From NCBI GenBank assembly GCA_900291925.1, contig UWYS01000006.1, forward strand, positions 434,001 to 498,000: a stretch of 64,000 nucleotides of DNA, written 5' to 3'. The notes beneath the pieces are model-generated. The model saw only the letters and a list, made by a program, of their open reading frames with translations, had not been told where the DNA came from and did no database searches. Shown one piece after another: positions 56,620 through 64,000 of the stretch. This DNA comes from Thecaphora thlaspeos. Taxonomy: Eukaryota; Basidiomycota; Ustilaginomycetes; Urocystidales; Glomosporiaceae. The translations under genes were made by a program, and so were the position numbers. Every line of letters starts with the position of its first letter. Position 1 is the first letter of the stretch.

Positions 56620-57992
56620 ATGGCCCCCTTCAGACGCAAGGTGCGCGCGACAGACGCAGGCGAAGCATCAAGAAAAGGTGGCCCCGACGGCGGCGACAGC
56701 AGCGAGAATGGCGATCTCTCCAGCATCAAGAAGTTTGCCCAGAGGAAGCCCGCCAACACCGCCTTCAAGCAGCAGCGGCTCAAGGCATGGCAGCCCATTC
56801 TCACGCCAAAGACGGTGCTCCCCACATTCTTCCTGATCGGCCTCGTCTTTGCGCCCATCGGTGCCGTTCTCTATTACTTTAGCCAGCAGGTGAGTCAGCG
56901 GCCATGTCGATCTCGGGGAGGGCGAGAGGACGGGACGCTGACATGGGGATGACGCTCTCGTGCGGCCGGCTGACCTCCTCCGCACTATCCCTCCCTCCTG
57001 CCTCACCGCGCTTCGCCTAGGTCAACGAATTCTCCATCGACTACACAGACTGCCGCAGCGCGCCGGCGCCACCGCAGCAGGCGCAGATCCCCACGTCAAA
57101 GTACGACTACCAGCTGCACGACAAAAACACGTCCAACTACCAGCCGCCGACGTGGTCGTGGGAGGAGGCGTCGAGGACGTGCAACCTCTACTTTAGCGTG
57201 CCCGCCCAGCTCGACGCTTCGGTCTTCATGTATTACAAGTTGACCAACTACTACCAGAACCACCGCCGCTACGTCAAGAGCTTTCAGTCCGACCAGCTGC
57301 TCGGCGACGCCGTCGCCCACGGCACCATCAAGGGCAGCGAGTGCAAGCCGCTCGACATTGACGATGCGACGGGCAAGATCATCTACCCTTGCGGCCTGAT
57401 CGCCAACAGCGTCTTCAACGACACCTTTGCCGACCCGGTGTTGCTCAACGTCGCCGGTGCCGACTCGCAGAATCAAACGTACGTTATGAGCGAAAAGGGC
57501 ATTGTTTGGCCTGGCGAAAAGGACAAGTATAAAGCGACAAAGTACAACGCCGATCAAATTGTCCCGCCGCCCTTCTGGACCGGCACCGGCTCTGGCGGCG
57601 CCTATGGCTTCCCCAACGGCTACAGCAACGGGACCGTCTTTGACCCGTCCGAGAACGAGCACTTTATGGTGTGGATGCGCACCGCCGGCCTTCCGACGTT
57701 CCGCAAACTCTACAAGCGCAACGACGTCGGACCGATGCTCCCGGGCCGCTACCTGATTGCTGTGGTCGACAATTATCCGGTCGCCATGTTCAAGGGGACT
57801 AAGAGCGTCGTCTTCAGCACGGTATCGTGGGTCGGCGGGCGAAACTCGTTCATTGGCCTCGCCTACATCGCCGTCGCCGCGCTCTCGGTCCTGCTCGGCC
57901 TCATCTTCACGGCCCGCCATTTGATCCGCCCGAGGAAGCTGGGCGACATGTCATTCCTCAGCTGGAACCAGCTCGACAGCCACGGCAGGTGA
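56620..57992 (+). CDS. CDC50/LEM3 family subunit of P4-ATPase phospholipid flippases
   Basis: Two exons, 56620-56889 and 57021-57992 (GTGAGT donor, CCTAG acceptor), giving 413 aa. Cdc50/Lem3 proteins are the beta subunits that P4-ATPases need for folding, export and phospholipid flipping. The topology is a cytosolic N-terminus, helix 1 ([20 protein letters not shown], about 69-88), a large luminal domain, helix 2 at about 365-390 ([19 protein letters not shown]) and a short tail. Family blocks are the N-terminal [70 protein letters not shown] and [20 protein letters not shown]. Several N-glycosylation sequons lie in the luminal part (NTS, NDT, NQT, NGT). Which yeast member (Cdc50, Lem3 or Crf1) is closest cannot be settled by eye. 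Confidence 0.95.
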
Positions 57993-58790
57993 TGCGCGGT
58001 AGCGCCCCTCCCCGTTCTGTCTCTTCGCGCGGGCGTTTTTTCTCCCTCACTTCCTCCATCACCAGCTTGCGCCTCTTCGGCCCTATGTGTCTCTCTCTCT
58101 CTCTCTCTGTCTCTGTCTCTGCTCTTGCATCTTGTGTAGATCCTTTCTTATTTGCTCTTCCCTCTCATCCGTCACTCCTCGCTACTGCTACTTCTCGCCC
58201 AGAATGTGTATTTCACAAATGAAACGTCAATGCAATGGACGAATGCGACGCTATGAGAGGCACCTGTCCTGTCGAAGTGCATGGGAGAGCGTCAAGGCGT
58301 GACCTCTCGTTGAGGTCATGGGAAGGAAACATGGAGATGCAAGTCAACCCGGAAGTTCTCGAGGGTTGGACTTTAACCTCCTACCCTTTCACACTCTGCC
58401 TATTGTGATCGAGAAGCCAAAACATGGTACCGCACTGTCTGTATGTCGGGATCAGGTAGAGAGAGAGACCACGCGCGCTCATCTCGTAAGAAATCCACCA
58501 GTTCAGGTCGAGGAATTCGACCCAGTGTGTTCGGTTGTTCAGACGTCACGGTTTCTTCTGGTCATGCTACTCCTCCATTGCCATATCGAACGTTTCTAAA
58601 CCCAGGAGAGGAGAGAAAGAAAGAAAGCAAGTTAATCCATTCCGAGTTGGTTCCAGTTGCGACTATTGTATATACAGGGAAAGAAAAGGGGCATGGTAAG
58701 AGGTGTCTAGTGTTTCGTTTAGATATGAATTGTATGATAGTCATATTTCCTCGACCAGGAGAGAAGAGTGCCGTCTCTTCTATTTGGTCT
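57993..58790. other. Convergent spacer between CDC50 and the acyl-CoA ligase gene
   Basis: 798 nt holding the two 3' flanks. It includes a (CT)9 tract at 58091-58108 and, at about 58600-58750, AT-richer sequence likely to contain polyadenylation sites. No ORF looks coding. Confidence 0.5.
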
Positions 58791-60711
58791 CTACTTCTGC
58801 TTGTTCTCCTGTGCCGGCTCGTCTCTGAGGATGCGTCGGAGGATCTTGCCCGAAGGACTGGGTAGGGTGTCACAGGTCGAAGCGAGGGTCAGTCAGCTTC
58901 AGCCTCCCCTTGGTCCTTCCAGCCGACGCTCGACCGCATGGAGGACGTTCACAACTCACCTCTTAGGAATCGCATCGACCAGCTTGATGCCGCCACGGAG
59001 ACGCTTGTGGTTGGCGAGCTTGGAGACAGTCCATTCGATAATCTCCTTGGTCAGTGCCGCAGGGTCGCTCGTTTTCGCGTCTTCAGATGCTACGATGTAA
59101 GCGCGCGGTAGCTCGGTCGCCTGGTCGGCATTGTATACGCCGATCACAGCTACGTCGGCCACCTTGGGGTGACCCAGCAGGAGAGCCTCGAGCTCGGCCG
59201 GCGGTACTTGGAAGCCCCTGTGTAGCGAGATGGGAGTGGTTGTATCAGAAGGAAGGAGGCGTGAGGCCGAATGTCAGTGTCTAGCTTAACAGCTGAAAGC
59301 GATGACCCTCGCCGGTGCATCAGGAGGAGAAGGGCAAGAAGAAAGGCTCGAGAAACCCACTTGAATTTGATCAGCTCCTTCTTACGGTCGACGATCCAGA
59401 AGTAGCCACCTTTTACGATGGCAATGTCGCCCGTCTTGAACCAGCCGTCCGGCGTGATGCAGTCGGTGGCCGCCTTATTGTCGAGGTAGCCCTTCATGAT
59501 CGAAGGGCCGCGCACCCAAAACTCGCCCGGCTTGCCGTTCTCCCCCTGCTCGTGACCGACGTCGTTGCCGTCGTCATCGACCAACCGGCCCTCGACGCCG
59601 GCGACCATGCGGCCGCAGCTGCCGGCGTTGGCGCGGTAGTCCTTGTACGAGGTGTAGGTGGCAGTCGGCGACGTCTCGCTGAGGCCCCACGCCTGGGTGA
59701 CGCGGATGGCGGGGAACTTCTTTCAAACTCGTTGCTCAGCTCCGTCCCAAGCGGTGCGGCACCCGAGAGGACCCACTTGAGGCTCTTGAGATCGTACTGG
59801 TCCGTCTTTGGACTCTTCGTCAGCTGGACCAGGATCGGGGAGACCACGTAGGCAATGTTGCACCGGTGCTTCTGGACGGCGCTGCAGAAGACGTCGAGGT
59901 CGAAGCGCGGGACGATGACGGTGGCAGCACCATTGTAGAAGATCATGTGACAGAATTTGGCGAGGCCAAAGATATGGTTGAGCGGGAAGACGCCGAGGTT
60001 AACATCGTTCGGGCCGATGTCGGTGTGGAACGTTACGGTCGAAGCGATGGTGACAAAGGTGATGTTGCGGTGGGTGAGCTGGACGCCCTTCGGCTTGCCC
60101 AAAGTGCCGCTCGAGTAGGCGATGTAGACGTCCTCGTTCGCGTCGTCCTGGACCTTGTGTGGCTTGAGGAAGCTGTCGGTGCGAAGGGTGCGGAGGTCCT
60201 GCTCGCCCTGGTCGCCCTTCATGAGGTCGTCGCCGTCGTCGAGGATCCAGAGGCGGTGCTTACCGCTTTCGTGCTTGAGACTCTTCTTGGCGAGCTTGAA
60301 GCCTTTCCTAGCGGCGGGGAGGAGCGACTGGTGGCAAAGGATGTACTGTACATCTGCGTCGTGGATGGGGTGGACAAGCTCTTCGGGGGTGTAGGCGGCG
60401 TTCATGGGAACAAGGACGACGCCGGCGCAGAGGCCTGCGTGAACGGCGACGGCGTAGTAGGTGCTGTTGGGGCTGAGGATGCCGACGCGTGTGCCCGGGG
60501 CAAGGGCAAGCGTGTGGCGGAAGGCGTGGGCGAGGCTGCGGGCATCGTCGTAGACCTGCTTGCGCGTGATGACCTTGCCATCGAGGCGAATGTATGCGGG
60601 GCGGGAGGCGTCGACCTCTTGCGGATTGCTGTGGAGAAACTCGAAGATGTTGCCGCGGTTTATGTTTTCCGGTGCCTTGAAGGCGGTGTTTGTGATGATC
60701 TGGGGCGCCAT
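58791..60711 (-). CDS. Acyl-CoA ligase (4-coumarate-CoA ligase-like) with an apparent one-base frameshift
   Basis: Exons 60711-59361, 59217-58960 and 58857-58791. The enzyme forms an acyl-adenylate and then an acyl-CoA. Motifs in order: KVITRKQVYDDARSLAHAF, VGILSPNSTYYAVAVHAG, P-loop YSSGTLGKPKGVQLTHRN, FPLNHIFGLAKF, LKWVLSGAAPLG, then VTQAWGLSETSPTATYTSYK, GWFKTGDIAIV, YFWIVDRKKELIKFK, and GFQVPPAELEALLLGHPK. The final exon holds the catalytic lysine block SPSGKILRRILRD. The frame changes by one base between SNEFER and FPAIRVTQAWGL, at about 59714-59728 (plus-strand GAACTTCTTTCAAAC). Exon 1 is one nt short of the phase its donor requires, so a single deleted base explains everything. The downstream half is conserved, so the loss is recent or a sequencing error. 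There is no SKL-type peroxisomal end. Confidence 0.8.
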
Positions 60712-61343
60712 GGTGGGCGGGGGTGAGTGCTTGCGATGGAGTGGATGGACGCTTGCGCGATGGGTTCGAGCGGGAAGAGAAGGCCAGTCGAGGGGCGTGT
60801 TGGATGGCAGAGGGGTGTCTGTGAGCGGGCGATGCTGTAACGAGTTGGAAGCTTTGATGGAGGAGGAGGTGGTGGCAAGAGGAAGAGGAAGAGGGAGGAA
60901 GGCGGGTGGAGAAGCAGAGAAGGGACGGCGAAGCCGACGACGGCCGGGCAGTGCGGGGGAAAGGGCGGTCGGGCGGCCCGGCCCTTGTCTGATGCCGCGC
61001 GGTCAGCATGAGGCCGGAGCCGCTCTTTGCGGGGGCAGCCGAGCCACGAAGCATCCGCAAGCCAAGCCAAGCCACGCAGCGGAGCAGCGGCAGCTCCCCT
61101 CTTTGCGGCAACTTGCGCCATCCGGGGTTGCCGGCGATAAAAAATGGAAAATTATTTGTTTTACAGATATGATTTGTGTACATATCCTCGTTGTGAAGCA
61201 GGGATGCGAATGGCCAAGACGTTGAATTGGGCACAGTATAGGGAATAGACGTACCAATAGAGGAGACGTGGATGGAAGGGTTGAGAGACGTCGAGCGAGC
61301 AAACGCTCCACGGGTTGGATCACCGGGGACCCTTCGACGACGT
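60712..61343. promoter_or_regulatory. Upstream region of the ligase gene and 3' flank of the coiled-coil gene
   Basis: A 632-nt spacer between two - strand genes. An AT-rich patch at about 61136-61200 lies ~150-200 nt beyond the coiled-coil gene stop and is a likely 3'-end processing region. The part nearer the ligase is GC-rich and purine-rich on the + strand and should contain its promoter. Confidence 0.45.
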
Positions 61344-62807
61344 CTAGGCTGCGGCCGAGGCGGCGGAAGCCTTGAGCGTCTCGGCCCTCTGCTCAGCCAA
61401 AGTCGCCTGTTCGATCAGATCCTCCATCTCGGTCCTCCGGATGGCGTTCCGCCTCTCGAAGCCGCAAAGCAGCAGCCGAACGCTCTCAATCGAGGCCAGC
61501 AGAACGTCTGGGTCAAAGTCGGGAGACAAAGTCTGTGGGTGCAGCGTCGCGCCCCCCGATGGTCCAAGCACCGTCTCGCCTCCCTCGTCGACCGCGTCAA
61601 AGTAGTCTGTGGGTCCGACCGACGAGTCAAAGGCACCTTTGGCCGTGCTCGTGATCGGCGAGTGCAGCCTAGCGACGGTCGGGATGACGACGTCGTCGTT
61701 GTTGCTCGCCGCCGTCGGCCTCGCGCCACCGGATCCCGAGCCCGACGGCGCCTTGTGCGGGCTCGACGGTCCTTCGGCGGCGGCGAAAGGATTAGCCCCG
61801 CCCTGCTGCAGAGCATGGCTGCCCAGTCGGGCGGGGAAAGCCGGCCTGGACTTTGCCAGCGGGCTGGCGTTCTCAAAGACACGAGCAATGGTCGAAGAGG
61901 CGGTGCCGCCGCCGCCGCCAAAGGGATCTCTGAGGTCTTTTTCGGGACTTCGCGTTGGTGCTGCGTTGGCGACGGCAGGGAGGGCGGAGGCGCCGACACC
62001 TGCTGCCACCACGCCCTGCCAGTCCTCTTCGCCGTAGGTCAGGGCGAGAAAGTCGGTCATGACTTTGAGGCGGCGGCGGAGGCTCTCGACCTCGAGCGTC
62101 TTGTCCTCGTTGTCGCGCTGGAGGCCCTTGAGGATCATCTCCTGGCTAAGGAACTCGCGCTCGACCTTGATCGCTGAGAGCCTCGTCAGGCCCTTGTCCG
62201 ATTTTTCGCGCGCCGCCTTGCTCTTCTCGCGCTCGTTTGCCAGCTCCTTCTCGAGCTCGCGGTTTCGCTTGTCGAGGTCGAGGATGCGATCGTTCTGCAG
62301 CTGGACGGTGTCGAGGAGTTGCTCGACCTCGTTCCAGACTGCCTTTTCCTCGTCTTGCTCGTCGTCGCTGTGGCCGAGGTTGTTGGTGTGGTCGTCTTCG
62401 TCGAGGGTAGCTGCCTCGTCCGATGGCCGGGACCGGAGCTGCCCTGGCCGTATCGAGGTGCGCCGTGACGAGGAAGAAAGCGGAGGTTCGTCGCCGGCGG
62501 GGAGGATGGAGCTGCGCCGATGTATCCTGCGGAGGAGCGCCTTTGTGGGCGTGACGGGTCCCGGCGACTTGTCCATAGCGGTGGGCAGCGAGATGGAGGA
62601 GGCGGACGAGGTCGAGGCGAGCGCAGACTTTGGCGGCCTTGATAAAGGGGTGTAGGTAGATGTGCTGCTCCCTGGTTGATGAGCGGCTGTGCGCCGTGGC
62701 GTGTTGGTGGTGGTGAAGGTGGTGAAGGTGGTGAAGGTGTTGTCTGAGGTCATTGCCGTTTGCTGCTGGTGCGAGTGGGTCTGTGAAAGGTGGCAAGCTT
62801 GCTTCAT
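61344..62807 (-). CDS. Coiled-coil protein of unknown function
   Basis: Single exon, 487 aa from the ATG at 62807. A second in-frame ATG at 62753 has a better context (G at -3) and may be the real start. The N-terminal ~150 residues are Ser/Thr/Arg-rich and begin with a TFTTFTTFTT repeat from three GGTGGTGAA units (62709-62735). An acidic stretch (SDDEQDEEKAVWNEVEQL) leads into a strong coiled coil of ~90 residues (DRILDLDKRNRELEKELANE, then EREFLSQEMILKGLQRDNED), ending at VMTDFLALTYGEEDW. The middle is Ser/Pro/Gly-rich. A short C-terminal helix (RRTEMEDLIEQATLAEQRAE) closes it. The layout suggests a scaffold or cytoskeletal adaptor, but no family was recognised and no function is assigned. 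Confidence 0.75.
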   Translation of the reverse strand: MKQACHLSQTHSHQQQTAMTSDNTFTTFTTFTTTNTPRRTAAHQPGSSTSTYTPLSRPPKSALASTSSASSISLPTAMDKSPGPVTPTKALLRRIHRRSSILPAGDEPPLSSSSRRTSIRPGQLRSRPSDEAATLDEDDHTNNLGHSDDEQDEEKAVWNEVEQLLDTVQLQNDRILDLDKRNRELEKELANEREKSKAAREKSDKGLTRLSAIKVEREFLSQEMILKGLQRDNEDKTLEVESLRRRLKVMTDFLALTYGEEDWQGVVAAGVGASALPAVANAAPTRSPEKDLRDPFGGGGGTASSTIARVFENASPLAKSRPAFPARLGSHALQQGGANPFAAAEGPSSPHKAPSGSGSGGARPTAASNNDDVVIPTVARLHSPITSTAKGAFDSSVGPTDYFDAVDEGGETVLGPSGGATLHPQTLSPDFDPDVLLASIESVRLLLCGFERRNAIRRTEMEDLIEQATLAEQRAETLKASAASAAA

Positions 62808-63193
62808 GTGACGGTAGAAGACGAGGCCGGGGGAGGCGGCACGGACCACTTTCGCCCCGGCCTGGGCCCGTCTCGTTTGCCAAAGTCACACTCAAGACTC
62901 ACCCGCGCAGCGCAGCCACCCGCCGGGCTCGCGGCAGTTGCGCGCGTCGCGGAAAGAAAAGGCCACGTGATGAGAGCGGCCGGCCGGCCGGCCGCGGGGC
63001 AGCGAGGACCCTGACTTGCCAGCGGCGCGGGAGCGAGGGCGGAGGTGCGCGTGCCTTGTCCAACGAAGTTCTCACCTTCGCCCACCACCTTCCTCCCACC
63101 TCGCATCGCCGCTTCTTTGCCATCCCCGCATCCTCATCTCCCCAAGCTTCGACGTTCGCAGCGACGGTGCACCGGCAGTCACGTCGTACGGCC
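62808..63193. promoter_or_regulatory. Divergent promoter region between the coiled-coil and BRE2-like genes
   Basis: A 386-nt spacer with a CACGTG E-box at 62964-62969 (GCCACGTGATG) and, close by, an 18-nt perfect palindrome of alternating CCGG/GGCC at 62977-62994. Confidence 0.5.
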
Positions 63194-64000
63194 ATGGAGC
63201 TCGATTCAAGCTCCAGCATCACCCCTTCCCGACCCACTTACAAGCGCAAGCACCAAGATACGCTCCACGTTCAAGTTGACTCGCCCCCGCTCCAGTCTCT
63301 CCCTCTGCCGCAGGCAGCAGGCACACTATCATCGGTCAAGATCGAGCCATCCCTCCGCGACGTGTCGACCCCGCCTTCTTCGCCCGCGCCCTCCCATCAG
63401 AGCAATCTCCATGATGCCCCCGACTTCCATAGCACCAGCGCAAGGCACGACAACTCCATAGGCGGGCAAAAGGCCCTTCTCTCCAGGACCGCTCCGCACC
63501 TGCTTGACCACCGACCGTCGCCTTCCGTCTCTCGCACACCCTCCTTGCCGCCCTCGGGACGCTCTAGCCCCACCTCAGAAGACGACCACTCCGCCTCGGG
63601 CCACCACGGCCGCCAATCCTCGTCTGCCCCTTCGTCTTCCTCGAAGAGGGTCTCGACCGTCCACAAGACGCCCGAGGGCTACCGAGGTCCCGTTCCTTTC
63701 CAACATGACTCTGAGGACATCGTCAGGCGTCCCCAGCTGGTCGTCGCTCCTGGCTCGGCAGGCGCGCTGTTCAACACGATCAACTTCCCCGTCAACCGCA
63801 ACCAGTGGCGCTACACGGGCACCGGCCCCGCGACGCAACACCTTCCCAATACCGTCTACAAGACGCTTCAGGTATCGCCCGACTGCATACACTGGTGCTG
63901 GTCCGATCGATCCGTCTTTTCCAAGCTCAGCAAAGAGGCCAGCGTCTTCAGCACAGACAAGGGCTTCAGGAGCGGCCGAACCAATGTGGGCGTAAGGCAG
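63194..64000 (+). CDS. BRE2/ASH2-type COMPASS subunit (partial, runs off the right edge)
   Basis: The frame is open from ATG 63194 to the window edge, 269 codons. The COMPASS complex methylates histone H3 lysine 4, and Bre2/Ash2 activates it through a SPRY domain. The first ~150 residues are Ser/Pro/His-rich and look disordered. The conserved part begins with KTPEGYRGPVPFQ, then FPVNRNQWRYTG, IHWCWSDRSVFSKLSKEASV and FSTDKGFRSGRTNVGVR, which resembles the start of the Ash2/Bre2 SPRY domain. The call rests on that last block, since most of the SPRY domain lies outside the window. The ATG has a GCC context. A GTATCG after CTTCAG at 63871 could be mistaken for a donor, but the frame reads through sensibly. 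Confidence 0.65.
   Translation, partial: MELDSSSSITPSRPTYKRKHQDTLHVQVDSPPLQSLPLPQAAGTLSSVKIEPSLRDVSTPPSSPAPSHQSNLHDAPDFHSTSARHDNSIGGQKALLSRTAPHLLDHRPSPSVSRTPSLPPSGRSSPTSEDDHSASGHHGRQSSSAPSSSSKRVSTVHKTPEGYRGPVPFQHDSEDIVRRPQLVVAPGSAGALFNTINFPVNRNQWRYTGTGPATQHLPNTVYKTLQVSPDCIHWCWSDRSVFSKLSKEASVFSTDKGFRSGRTNVGVRQ

Noticed and set aside
59690..59728. A micro-intron to explain the ligase frameshift
   Set aside because: The only GT-AG pairs here would give introns of about 25-36 nt, with weak donors, and would delete conserved residues. A single missing base explains the phase exactly.
1..64000. CRISPR array, insertion sequence, prophage or bacterial operon
   Set aside because: There are no regular spaced repeats, no terminal inverted repeats, and no transposase or phage genes. 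Gene structure is eukaryotic throughout.

Overview
The window is nuclear DNA of a GC-rich basidiomycete, most likely a smut relative (Ustilaginomycotina). Evidence: eukaryotic core genes (SDH1, SEC18, TIM50, PRP5, GEA-type ArfGEF, IRA/neurofibromin), few short spliceosomal introns with mostly GTGAGT donors (17 of the 28 introns placed in intact genes), very long uninterrupted exons, and a tRNA-Asn with internal A and B boxes. The species cannot be named from sequence alone. There is no sign of a plasmid, prophage, CRISPR array, transposon or secondary-metabolite cluster.

Layout. 0-10 kb: a partial TMEM70-like mitochondrial protein (-), an EFM7-type methyltransferase (-), TIM50 (+), DDI1 (-) and SEC18 (+). 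10-20 kb: a diphosphoinositol-phosphatase-like Nudix gene (-), a mitochondrial PP2C phosphatase (+), an inositol/sugar-type MFS transporter with an 18-nt exon (-) and SDH1 (-). 20-34 kb: KTI12 (+) with an altered P-loop, PRP5 (-), a TRF4/5-type poly(A) polymerase (+) and a GEA/GBF1 Sec7 ArfGEF (-). 34-46 kb: tRNA-Asn(GTT), TCTP (-) and a 2,929-residue IRA-type RasGAP (-). 46-50 kb: a gene-poor stretch with a decamer repeat, ORF fragments and an F-box-like gene interrupted by TGA. 50-64 kb: a long TBC RabGAP (-), the CDC50/LEM3 flippase subunit (+), an acyl-CoA ligase with an apparent one-base frameshift (-), a coiled-coil protein (-) and the start of a BRE2/ASH2 COMPASS subunit (+).

Most genes are housekeeping. 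Membrane traffic and small-GTPase control are well represented (SEC18, DDI1/VSM1, GEA, IRA, TBC, CDC50), as are mitochondria (TMEM70-like, TIM50, PP2C, SDH1) and RNA or translation (PRP5, TRF4, KTI12, EFM7, TCTP). Seven gene pairs are head-to-head with intergenic spacers of about 0.4-1.8 kb that probably hold paired promoters. I found no convincing new multi-gene system. The best leads are the KTI12 P-loop change, the interrupted F-box gene and its gene-poor surroundings, the frameshifted ligase, the micro-exons, and the DDI1-SEC18 shared promoter. Exon coordinates were derived by hand from reading frame and splice consensus, and the phases were checked at every junction.
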